NCBI RefSeq assembly: GCF_021134715.1
Contig: NC_060025.1
Span: 7,936,001 to 8,000,000 of the forward strand
Reading direction: 5' to 3'
Source of the DNA: Daphnia pulex
Taxonomy: Eukaryota > Arthropoda > Branchiopoda > Diplostraca > Daphniidae
DNA length: 64,000 bases
Shown: one piece after another, positions 1 to 12,200 of the stretch
Layout: every line of letters begins with the position of its first letter
Numbering within the stretch: the first letter of the stretch is position 1
Position numbers and translations under genes: made by a program
Notes under the pieces: generated by a model
What the model was told of the DNA's origin: nothing
Seen by the model: the letters and a program-made list of their open reading frames with translations, nothing else
Databases searched by the model: none

Positions 1-3000
1 TTGGTTAAATACCGTTTGTTCTTATTCGGTCGATTCGCTATAACGTCATTTCAATGCAGGGTCCTGTATATGGTAAAGTCTTTTTCTTTATTTCCCGCAA
101 CTGCGTTCAACCGAGTCAAAAGAGCGTGTCCGTTTCCTTACGATTCACGGCCGGGTGCTTCTCGGTGGGTACTAGGCCATGAGAGACTTTACTATATAAT
201 AATTTTTTTGGCGCAGCGAGAGAGAGAGGCGCTTCTCTTTATCAACAACTTCTTCTTCTTTTAGTCGGTGTTAAGTGTTTGTTAAGAACGGACGACTTGA
301 GCAGCTCGGAGAAAAAATTTGAATATCTCTGGGATCAAAAAATTTGGTCTTTAAAAAAGGTAAAAAAGAAAAATTCCAACTTGTGCCAAGAAAATGTCGG
401 GCCAGCGGTGAAATCTTCTTCTTTCTTTTTGAAAAAATAAAAAATAAGAAATGTTCTATTTCGAGTTTGTTGTGGGGTGCGCTCTCTGGTGTAAAGTGTC
501 GGCTCTTTTTTCTTATTTTACTTTTTACAAGCATCTCTCTCTCTTTCTCAACTGAATGTATAAATATATATATTTAGTTGTTATGTACACGTTCAACATG
601 TTCTTTTTCTCCAGCTGCCAACACATACAGCAACTCCCGGAGAAACGTAGAAAAAACCATTTAAATTTGATTACATTCATCTCGTGAAAAACATGATATT
701 ATATTTTTACTTGCCTCCCACAAAAGATTGCTATTATATTCCCCCCTTTTTTTCGAATATAATACCAATTTCATGGCCGAATAGTAGCTGATCCTTTTCG
801 TCTCCCCCGCAGCACACAACATCTAAATAAAAGGCCATATACTTCTTGTATAGTTTTCTTCCATCTATATCGCCCAGCTGGGTGTCTACTATAGGGTGAG
901 GGTGAAGGGGGGAGGAGGTTCTAAGGGGAGCATCACCTTATACATATATCTCTCTATGTGTACTACCATTTCTTTTTATGGCTGTACGAGTATAAAGTGA
1001 CTCATGTTTCTCCATTTATCCCAATGGGTTGTGTGGGTCTGTCTGTGTGCTGAATTGAAGTAGTAGCATACAACAAAGGTCTTTGGATGATTGGACTGTC
1101 GGTTAGGGGATTTATCGTCCTGTTGGGGATCGTATTCCTAAAGATAATTTCTTTTAACTTTAAATGTGTTTTTTTAAAGACGCAATTGGTATAAACACAG
1201 ACCGAGATTGATGATCTTTTCACCTATACCTGTGAAATTCGTACGATAATAAAAAAGGGGAGGGTTATATTATATAAAAGTTGAAACGTCACTGACTAAT
1301 GGCATTTCATTCCATTCAAAAGTCACTTTTGTGCTATCAAAAGGAGGAAATGGCTTGTGTGTATACAGTATACACACAGCCAAATAGACAAGTTATTTAT
1401 TAGGTTCTGTGTGAAAAAGAAGAAGGTGATAAATTGAATTGATCCGTGTTACATGCAAAGTTAAGGTTTACTTTCTGGGGGGAGCCTTTTGCATTTTAAG
1501 TCTAAGCATATTTACGAGGATGATTATAATAAATACAAGTACAAGCAGGAAGGACTAGGACTGTAATCCTCTTTTCCCCCGGGGGCTAAAGGGAAGTGTC
1601 GGCCCATACCGTTATTTGTTACACATCCAATTTTATTTATTACACTGGTGTATAGTAACTAGTGTAGTCTTACCCCGTAAAAGAAATGGGTCTCCAACCG
1701 TTGCACACCCAAAAAGAATTTTCCTTTTCAACCTGGAAATCATTGGGGACATCCATATCCGGTCTTCTCTCTCTATTTTCTTTCTTTTGATTTTCGCGCT
1801 CTTAATTTATTTTTAAAAATTTTCCGAGTTGTGCGTGTGTGGTTACTCGCGTGGAAGAATCACGCGTTTGCGGTTGTGATTTGTGTGTGTTGAAACGGAA
1901 GTCGCTGTATAGCGAAAGTGCTGCCATCCTCCATCACCACACCACACCCTACTTGTATTGTTGTTGTCTCCCCTCTGACGAGTTTGAATAATTTGACAAC
2001 CGCAAACGAGTCCTTGGGCTCGTCTATACGCATATCCGTATATGCGTGCGACTCATGTTTCACGCTTTATAATGATGAACTTCTTCTTTTTTTTTTCCTT
2101 TATGTGTGTGTGTGGCTTTCTTTATCTACCGTGTCTATGACGTTTCAATCGTTCACAGGTAAAAAAATTCCTTTTTTTGTCTAGGAGGAAGATTTTTTAA
2201 AAAGAACCTTATTTGGCGGGAATGACCTCAATCTACGCGATTTCCTAGTTAGTTAGTCAAAAAAAAAATTAGTTACGCTGTTTGGTTGTGTGTGTGTGTC
2301 GTTGTTACTGGTCAAACGGAGTGAAACCAGAAGGAACAAAAAGGTGAAAAGGGCAGGTTCGATTAACGGCAATTTCGTCTGGCCGTCAACGCCATCTAGC
2401 GGCTATCGAATCAACTACATCATCTCTCTTTTCTTATCAACCAATCTCAAGTGTCCAGTTTGTGTGTGTCTCCAGTCGCATTTTTGAGCGGGAAAAACCG
2501 GTTGACCCGAAAATAGCCTACAGGCACAACACACACACACACACACTAAGTGTGTATAGACGCCGCCATTGCCCGTCCTTGCTTGTCGTGTGTATTTTCA
2601 AAAGAAAAAGAACGTGGGGGGATGATGGCTAAAAGCTTTTTATTTTCAAAAGAAAAAGAAGAGGGGAATATAGTGGAGTGTCGACCGGTTCCACTCCTTC
2701 AACAAACATATCCACAGCCAAAAAGATTTTCTGGGGTTTTGTTGAAGGGGCGTGTGTGTGTGTGCGTAGGTTAACTAGGAAAAATAAACTTTTTTTCCCA
2801 TATCTTGATAATCATTTTCTAACGTAGTAGGCAAGAGATCGTCCATGAAGGCAGACCTCCTTTTCTATTCATCCCCAACTGAATATTATTTTTTTCCTGG
2901 GTAACAACTGCTCACACAACTTTACGCGATTGTTGTTGTTGAAAAAAAGGGGGTCGTGTGTTGATTTAGTACAACAACAGTTTTTCTGAGGTTTTTCTCA

Positions 3001-3145
3001 GAAAGAAAATATACCCTCCAGAGGGAGGAAAGAAAACTATACCACCACACACACACACACACCAATTTTTCTGACCACTGGGGTGTGCACTGCAGCAGCA
3101 GCAGAAGTTGTCGAGTTGTTGGACTGTGCAGTCGACGGTCGGCCA
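1..3145. other. Upstream region of the RasGAP gene, no gene seen
   Basis: No convincing coding exon or RNA gene is visible. Open frames here are short and lack family similarity or consistent splice sites. The stretch is AT-rich with pyrimidine tracts and microsatellites, for example an AC run near 2528-2546 and TG runs near 2107 and 2750. A 20-bp perfect direct repeat occurs at 2593-2612 and 2641-2660. Upstream untranslated exons of the RasGAP gene could lie here but cannot be proved. Confidence 0.6.
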
Positions 3146-3179
3146 TCAGTCTGTGTCTGTCATGTTCTACCAGTGGTCA
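3146..3179 (+). promoter_or_regulatory. Putative Inr + DPE core promoter of the RasGAP gene
   Basis: TCAGTC at 3146-3151 fits the arthropod initiator, with A+1 at 3148. GGTCA at 3175-3179 falls exactly at +28 to +32 and fits the downstream promoter element consensus RGWYV. There is no TATA box at the right distance. The implied 5' untranslated region is about 151 nt before the ATG at 3299. An 11-bp inverted repeat, CTGACCACTGG and its complement, brackets the site at about 3072 and 3170. The motif call is inference; no transcript evidence is available. Confidence 0.4.
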
Positions 3180-3298
3180 GGTGTCGTCTTGCTCGTCTCT
3201 TGTTTTTCGTTTGACTATTCGAGAAGATCAAAGTTTTGTTGATTCGTCGTTTCCATGGATACCTTATCCCCAGTGAGAGTTTGACAACAAAATTAAAG

Positions 3299-6200
3299 AT
3301 GGCGGAGGCTGTTGGTAGTCAATACGCCAAATCGCGTTTGTCGCGCATGAGAAACGTTCGTGCTAATGCGGCTGGAATGTTGAGACGTGCTCCCAGTTTT
3401 CTACCAGAATCTTGTAATGGCGCTGGTGGTAGTTGTGCTGCGAGTGCTGGTGGTGGTTTGAGTCGTGCAGGCAGCACGAAATTGCAACGGAGTAATTCGT
3501 CGTCGTCAACGTTTTACGTTCAATTGCCGAAACATTCTTCTGGTCGGCCACTTTTCGTCCCCAGACACCGTCAGATGGAACCGGAATCTGATTCGGAAAC
3601 ATCCGGATGCGAGTCAGGTAGTAGCAGACGACACCGTCAAACTGGTTTTCTTTTTTAAAATTTAACTTGATTGGATTTGACGGGGTGTGTGTGTGTGTGT
3701 TGAGGTGGGTGCTGCTAATCAGTTTCTCTCCCCACATACAAATTTTTATTTTTGAATTGAAAAATAGGAGGGGAGAACCAAACTACTTTTTCTTTTTCTC
3801 TTGTTTGTGTTATCTTTTATTTATTTTCAATAGGGAAAACTAATCTCTCTTTCACCCTCTCTCTCTCTTGTTCACCCACCTGTCAGCTGTTTCTGGTTTG
3901 GATAACACTTAAAAACCAACCCCAACATCTTCTACCTGCATCTCCCCCCCTTTTTCTATAATGAGCCAAGTGTGGGCATTTTGAAAAAAGGAATTGACCC
4001 TCGTAGAAAAATAAGAAACCAAAATCGTAGAGAGGACAGTGACATAAAAATGGTGTGGCCCTGATTTCTTAACGTAGACTTTACGGTCATTGCATTCAAC
4101 TAGACTAGCCAATAGTAGCCCAAATAACCGTAACGTTACGGCCCTGTGGGGGGGAAGATGATTTCGTGGTTTTAATTCTTTTTTCCTCGACTCGGCTCAA
4201 CAGATTTCCGACCGAAAAATAAAAAGAGTCTCTTTCCATTATGTTTAAAGGCTCTACTTTTCTTCCCTATCTGGTTAACCTCAGTGGAATGTTTTTTTCT
4301 CTTTTGAAATGTAATCATCCGAATCCCCCGTCCATTTGATTTCGGCGTGATTTTCCATCGGTTCTTTTTTTCAATTCCCGTTCTACGGTATTGACATGGT
4401 AAATAAGGATGTTGAACCGTTCAGGATGTTGTTGTAGGATCCGCGCAATATTATTAAAATGTACCGCCGCAACAACTACAACAACAACATCCCCAGGTGG
4501 TGACACACACGAACTTCTCATTGTTTTTTCTAAGCCGGGCGTCGGCCCCCAAGCGGGCGTTACTGAGGCACGACTAGGTTGTTGTTGTTGTTGTAGCATT
4601 TATCCATTATTATTGCACAAGACACAAAAATATAAAGAAAGAAAGAGAGAGACCCATTGGTATAGTAGACGTGAATCGACTCTAGTCATGTGAGAAGGAA
4701 AAGAAAGAAGCCCAAGAAATCGCCTGCAGGTGAGTCAGCCCAACCCATGTAACATTGTGGGCTGTTGTTGTTGTGTGGGTGCCTGGGCGCTCCTTTCGAT
4801 ATCAGCCAAGAACAGTTGGCATCGATGTTAGGCCCGTAACAGTCGCTACTTTTTTGATCCGTCCGCGCTCCGGTTGTCGTTTTTATTTTGGTGTTTGATG
4901 CGCTCAAACGAATCCCGCCGAAACGTGAAAACTCATCCATCATATCTCACCCGTCTACCGCGCGAAAATTATCTCCCCCCCACTCTCTTTCCATTCGAAT
5001 GGAATTGGTGTTTTTGGTGATGTTGTTTCGTGACTGGACACTATGCGATCCCACTGGACACTGCGCAGTAAGTGGCGAACGTGGAATTTTTCTCTGATTT
5101 AACCTTCGAATTTGATTTTTTGAATGGCACTTTCAATTCTTCAACTGCCACCTAACATACTGGTAGGTGAAAAACTGGTTTGGTTTCAATCAACAACTTT
5201 TTATTTGATTCGCTAACAAAAATGTTTCTGATTGAAGGACAAGGATGGACAGCCCCCACATTCAAATCCTTATAACCAAACGGTTTTCTTATTTTATTAC
5301 ACCAAAAAAAAAGAGTCACACACAAATCGGGTCCGATTTGTTTCGGGAATGCGCGACGGTTAGAGAGAGAGAGAGACTGGAGACCCCGTAGGGTACCGTG
5401 TAACTGTAGATGGTCGTCGATGTTGTTTTTTTTTTCTTCTCCCCCGTATGACTATCGTGTCCGATAACAATTTTTTCGTGTTTTATTCTTTTTTTTTTCT
5501 TTAACAAGATTTTATAAAGATATTTTTATACGATTAGTGAGGGGGATGACTCGTTTATATTTAGACTCTTGTAACAATAGGTCCATCATTTTTTGAGTTT
5601 GGTGGTTCCAGCCTCCCGCTGTGGTTAGTTTCTAGAGGTCTTTTCTTATATATTTTACGAGTATGTTCTTCCCTGTTTGATTCAGATTTGATCCACATTC
5701 ATTCCCAGTATTATTTAAAAAATTCCATCCACAACAGATTATCCCGCAAAGTATCCCCTAGTATATACACAAGTAGATAGGTCAACCTACTTTCTCCCAA
5801 ACTCTTTTGGAATCTAACCGAAACAAAAATATATGTTTAGTTGTCTTTTTTTCTTTCCATCTTTCGAAACAAGACAAAAAGAAAAAAACGTGGTAGATTT
5901 ATGCATACACACACATTTATATGCATCCAGCAGCTGGGCTTGGAGAAAAGATGATGGAGCTCAAAGAAAAATGGCTATTAAAACGAAGAAAAAAAAAGAT
6001 GCTCTCGACAACAACAACAACAACCGTTGGGTTGTTGTGGGCCTCCTTCTTCTTTTTCTATCCCTCAGCTTCTTTGCGATAAATTACTTAGAGGCTATGT
6101 CTTCGGGAGAGTCTGTCGACCCCGGAGCTGCGTCGTTATATCCCTCCTCTTCTTCATCTTTTGGTTTAACTATCTTTGGTTCTTTTCTTTCTTTACTTTT

Positions 6201-9200
6201 TTTTTTAGTATTACCCAGAAAAATAAACGCGCCGAGTAGCGGGTAGAGAGAGAAAAAAAGGGTTTCCCGAGCGGTTCTTATTATTATTCTTTTGCCTTCA
6301 TTAACTTTGGATGATGACTATGCGAATGAAATCAACTGGCGATGATCCCACCACACCAATTTTCTTGTTTTTTTCTATTGTCTATAACATTTTTTGATTC
6401 AATAATGACCCGGTCATTATGTTTTATATCTTTACCTGTCTCATTCCGATGCGTTTGATGATGAGTTATAATTAAGCTGCCGCCCTTTTTCTAGAAGAAA
6501 AATTCAACAACACGAAACTTTTTCGTGTTTTTGGCACTGCACAATGGCGAAAAGTTGTGTGTTAAAGTCTTTAAATAATAGAGAAAAACGGCGGGGCCGA
6601 TTTTGGGGAAGTAAAATTCCATCGGTTCTATTCTTATCGGATCTCCCCCTTGACGATATCAGGGGTCCATTGTGTTTGCGCCTCTTTCCACACGACTGGC
6701 CGCCACACATTTTTGCAGCTGCGGATATCGTACAATTTTGTGTGACCGATAAGAGAGGAAAAAGTTTGGCAGGATCAAACTTGATAAGAAATTTGACTGT
6801 TGGTGGTGTGGTTTGTTTTTTCAGGTGGGGATAAGGATTTATATTGGCCGTCAATTTGATTATTGGCGGCTGTTAACGTTCGTTTGAATAGGGGGACCCC
6901 TTTTTCTCTAAAAATCTGTTTTTACGACCATTATTATAATAATGTTTACGATTTTTCTTTTCACAGATACATCGTACGAGAAGGCTTGCGGGGAACGTCG
7001 CGGGAGCGCTCCAGTGACGCCCGTCTTGCCTGCGGCCAACCCGGCCAACAACGTGACCAACAACGGATTCGCCCCACGAAACAGCATGGATTCTTCGTCG
7101 ACCCCATCGCGTTTCGCTGTACGTATTTTAATTCTTTTGTGTGTGTGTCCTTAAAAAATATTTTTCCCGATAATCGACCTCTTCCTCCTACTCAGTAGCT
7201 CTCGTTCATTATTTAAAAAACAAACGCGCCACACGTTTAGGCCAAACTCAAATTGTTTGGGCAATAAAATAAAAATGGGTTCCCTCACGCTGGGAAAAAT
7301 TTGTCGGAGTTATTGCACGGGACATTTACGCACGTACGGGTTTGTGTATAGTCAAAGAAGAAACAGGTTTTCCCGGTGAATTTTTTTTAAGCGTGCCATT
7401 TCCTTCTTTCCGATCGCATCCCACACACGCGCCAGAAAAAGAACGTCATCGACCATATCCCGTTTTGCGCAAGAGATTTCTTCTATTTTGTTCTGTGGGC
7501 ACGGGAGGGGGTTTGACGCTCGGTTGGCCTGTAGATTTCGGTTAGTCGTGCCTTAGCCACCGGGATTTTAACAAGAGTGTGTTTTTTGTTTGTCTAAAAG
7601 ATTTTGAGTTTTTTTTTATCTTGATACGCTGTGATATAATATCTCACGACGACACAACAATTTCAAGTGTAGTAGTGCCGCGTTCATTTTACAAAGAGTG
7701 TCACGATTGCCTCTGTAGAGCGTAGGTGTGGTGGTGGGCAATATAGAAGAAGATGACGAAGAAATGTTGTTGGCTTCAGGCCACGATGGAGGAGCCAATG
7801 AGACAGGCGGCTAGTACCGCTTTCTTGCCGCTCATCATCTCCGATTCGCTGGAGAATTTGAAATCCCTGGTTTCTAAATTTACTTTTTGCCCAAAAATGT
7901 TATTTTGATCAGCTGTTGATGTTTTGTCTGACATTTCGTTTTGTGTTTTTCTACGCAGAATTTCTTTTCCAAACGATCGTTCAAGTCCAATCCGCTGAAA
8001 CGGACCAAGAGCGTCACCAAGCTGGAGCGAAAACGGGCCGTTCTCGACGTCAATCCGTAAGTGAACTCCTTTTTTTTAAATTATTTAAACAATCAAATCC
8101 AGCGGAATAACAACAACCATAACCGAGAGTTTTGCAACGGTGTGTCCGACTCTCGGTTGTTGTTTATTAGAAAAAGAGTTGAGGGGTAAAATCAACACAA
8201 CTGCGGGGAATTTCGTGATTGATTTAAAAAAAGAAACGGAAGAGGAAGGAAGTTGCGTTCGGAATTCCTCTTCCGGTGAAAACGATCGAGATCGATGATG
8301 TGGAGTGGCGGGTCCCGAAACCCGCAAAAGTTGTGCATCCGTCAACATTCGCCGGCGCTCGGTTCCCGTTATATTTTTCTTGATGTGTTTGTGCTGTCCG
8401 TTTATCTATTTCACTCAGTGAATCAATAAACTTTTTCACCATCCAGCCAGCCATCCAGCCAGCCAACCACACACGTATGTATAAGTGTCGCCCAGTTGGT
8501 GGAGATAAGACGAACTTTTTTTTTTTATCGTTCACGGCGACTGGATTTGCATTGGGAGCCCACCATCACCACCGGGGTTTCCGCAATTGAACGTTGTCTA
8601 TGATATCTTTATCTGTAATAAATTGCCCAACAGCTGCATGCGCAGTAGCTGCACAGATCGATTCTTGGTGCATCTTTCCCCTAGCTCTCTTCTTTTTTAT
8701 CAATTAGCCTATCTAGCGTTAATTTCGAGACGAAAGGAACTTTCTTCTTGTGCGGGTTTGACGTCTGCTGGCTAATTAAAAGAAAACAAAACTCTTTTGA
8801 AGAGTTGGCAACCAGACTGGCGGTTTTGGGGTTGGGTTGGGGGGGAATAGATTGGAATAGGAAAAAAAGGCACAAAGAAAATAACGATAGCGAATCATTT
8901 TCCAAGATTTTTCAAATGCGATACGATATAGAGCAAAACAGAATATAAGGCATATGCATGTTTCTAAAGCTAGATCTCATTTTTAGTCCTTTCAATGGGT
9001 ACGGGAGAGAGGGGGGCGGGTCCCGCCCGGTGGCGAACCTTTTCAGTCGATGTCGGTCACTCAGACAGAGCGGAGTGTTTTCGTGTAAATTGGCTCTCCC
9101 CCACCATCCATAGCTTTTATTACGTCACTGTACCGTTTGTGTGTATTAGTCGCAGGCTCCCAATTCAGGTGGTGTCATCCCAAAAAATGGACTAGTTTTT

Positions 9201-12200
9201 TTGGAAACTGTTTTTTTTTCTTATTTGTATGGGAATTTCCGTACTATTGAAAAGAGATGATGACTCGCGTGCGGTGATTGCGAGCAAGTGCGACTGTGTC
9301 GGGAATATTCCCAACGTGAGTGTTTGTCACTGGCGCGTGACGCATCTTGTGGGAAATTTGTCAGGTGCCGCATTTAGTCGTCGCAACACCTGCTGTTGTT
9401 GGGCCACTGTGTGTGTGTGTGGTGTGTGTGTATAAAAAGGGACGCCAAGTGGCCATTAGGATCCCAGGGACGAGTTGCGATCAACAGAAAAATATAACTA
9501 AGGGGAAAAAATGACGGCACTGGGTCGACTCTACCGACGCCTACGCTCGCGGCTACGAATGTCGGAGCCTCTATTCCGATGGCCGTGCGTCCAACAGAGA
9601 AGGTATAGTATAGTTTATAGTCCAGGAAATGTGTCTAGATACAACACAGATCCTTTTGTCTTTGTCTTGACCGGTCGATCCATCATGGAACAAACATCGC
9701 AGCCTTTTTTCTTATTTTTCTTATTTAGAGAAATGAAAGATAAAAAGTGGGATGATGAATCCATGTCTTTCTCTTTCCCCTCCCACCCAACAACAACTCA
9801 AACTCAAACTCTCTGTGTGTGCCAATCACGAAGCGTTTGATGCCAAGAAAAAAAAAGTTTTCTCTCGACCCGGCCATTTCAGATTAACGCCGAAAACAAT
9901 TCCCGAAGAAGAAGAAGATGGGAAACGTCATCAGTTTTGGTGTTGTGTGGATGCTCTAGATGGTGGAATGTTTCCCCCGGGAATTGTTTCAGTTGATTCA
10001 ATCACACCCAAGAGAAGAGTGAGATTGCGCGATTCCTTCCGTCCCTTCCGCCCAGCCAATCATTTTTCTGTTTCCATCCAGCGCGACACAAACGACCAAC
10101 GACACGTGATTTTGACATTGAACGATTCCCTAAAATAATAAAATGGAAAAAGCGTAATGCAGAGTGTAGTAGGCGAGGTTAGTTCCAGTCGAAATACAAT
10201 CAAGAGAGAAGCTATATCCCTTTACGCACCTGACTATTTCCGCCCCTAAATTCTCTATTCAAGGGGGGGGGGGGGCTATACACAGAGACTGGGGGAAAAC
10301 TTTGCTCAGTCGGATATTGAGTTGCCATTAGTTTGCGCGGGCCAACTCTGGCTAATGGATCTCCCATGATGAGATGGAATGCCAGAGTCCATGAACGAAA
10401 TTGGCCATTCTAGTTGGCACATTAGTTTAATTGCCTACCCCCCCCCCCCCCCGTCTGTCTGGCTGGTGTTGTGACACTGGGCGCAACGGATAACTTTGTT
10501 CGCTAATGAACGACATGGGGGGGGGGATGACGCATTATTGACATTAGAAAACGTCTGTTGTTGTTGTTGTTGTGGTACTCTAATTTGTTTTTGTTTTTAT
10601 TTGTCTTTTTTTTTGGGTAAAACAGAGTGGGTTTGTCAAGACTAAGGACGTCACGCTCTCACGAATCGTTGCTGTGCGGGCCCGGTGGTGGATCGTCGCC
10701 TCAGAACGCCGTTCAGACGGTGGATCTGTCATCGTCAGAGTCTGGCGATATCGGCGTCAAACAGCTCCACCAGTCGGTTTTAGGCGAGGACCACTGCCTG
10801 CAGATTACAAGGCCTTCCGGCAACGTCTACATTGCCTGTTCCAACGCCGAGGAACGTGATCGATGGCGCAATTGGTACTAGACACAACATATTACATTTT
10901 TCTCTCTTTCAACTCGCTGGTTGTTGTTTTCACTATAACAATTTTTGTTGTTTGGTTCTCGATAGTTTGAAGAAGACGATCCAACCTGTCCAGGAACATG
11001 TTCGCCGGACTGACAATTCACTCAAGATCTGGATTCTCGAGGCCAAGGGTGTTGCCAACAAGAAATGGTACGATTTCCATTCGGGATAGTAGAAAAACAA
11101 TTTTAATCGACTTTTTTTGTTTGTGTTTCTATTTTCGGTCAAGTGAAATGTGAACATTTCTAATGCCATTCATCACTATAACTGACGTACGTCTGGAAAC
11201 CTAACCTCAATTTGTTTTTCTCTCCAATGAATATTTTAGGTACTTTTGCGAACTGTGTTTGGACAAGAACTTGCACGCCAGGACGGCCGGCAAACAGAAA
11301 AACGATTTGTGCTTTTGGGGCCAGCATTTCGAGTTTGACGACCTGCCCGTCGTCCACAACATCAACATTAATCTCTACAGGGAAGCCGACCGTAAGAAGA
11401 AAAAGGACAAAACCTTTGTTGGTAAGTTTCACGCGTGTTTTATTCAATTTTACACGAGAAAAAATTAACCGAAAATTTGTTGGCCGTCCAGGCACCGTCA
11501 CGATCCCCGTCAACACCATCACGTCACGATTCCTCATTGAAAAATGGTATCCGGTCGTGTCTGAAAAGGGCTCGTCCAAAGATCCTCCCTCGTTGCGGAT
11601 CAAGTGCAAATACCAGACGGTGGATATCCTTCCGCTGGAAGTTTACGAAGAATTCCTCGAGGTTTGTTTTTGATATTTCTGATTGATTGATTGATTTCCA
11701 GCAATTTTATTTTTTAAATTTCTTGGCTGGCCAAAAAAACAGTATTTGAAAACGGATTACATGACCGTGTGCGACCTGCTGGAACCGGCGATCGGAGTCA
11801 AGGCCAAGGAGGACATCGCCACGGCCCTGGTGGCCGTCATGCAACGCGAAGGCTACGCGCAAAAGTTTCTGGCCGATATCGTCATGGCTGACGTGGATCG
11901 AATTGGTAAGGATCCAACAAGAGTCTCATCCATCATTCATCATCATTAATATTGTCATCACTTGTGTTGTTAACCTTCCTGGTTTGTTTGTTTGTTTTTG
12001 CAGACGATGAGCATTTGACTTTCCGCGGCAACTCGCTGGCCACCAAGGCCATGGAAGCCTACATGAAACTGGTGGGCGAGAATTACTTGCAGGACACGCT
12101 GGCGGAAGTCATTGGCGGAATCGTCGACCACGCCGCCGATCGAGACTGCGAAGTCGATCCTCTCAAGGTCACCTCGCCGGCCATGCTGGCCAAACAGCAG

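Larger units (their letters stand above)
8057..10625 (+). other. Intron 3 of the RasGAP gene, holding the alternative first exon
   Basis: A 2.6-kb phase-2 intron. It contains a candidate alternative promoter and first exon (see 9431-9602), a CCATCCAGCCAG-type tandem repeat near 8442-8465, a 13-G run at 10263-10275 and a 15-C run at 10438-10452. No other coding exon could be placed with correct phase. Confidence 0.6.

Noticed and set aside
1-264. Open frame at the window start
   Set aside because: No family similarity, begins with a non-ATG codon at the edge and ends in a pyrimidine-rich stretch; nothing supports translation.
2593-2660. Perfect 20-bp direct repeat as a regulatory or insertion duplication
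   Set aside because: The unit is a low-complexity A/T/G string in a region full of similar runs. A 48-bp spacing with no element between gives no case beyond local duplication.
9752-10138. 128-codon open frame in RasGAP intron 3 (with SFRPFRPAN) as an extra PH-domain exon
   Set aside because: It has an acceptor-like site near 9881 but no usable donor before its stop, and the flanking exons already join in phase without it.
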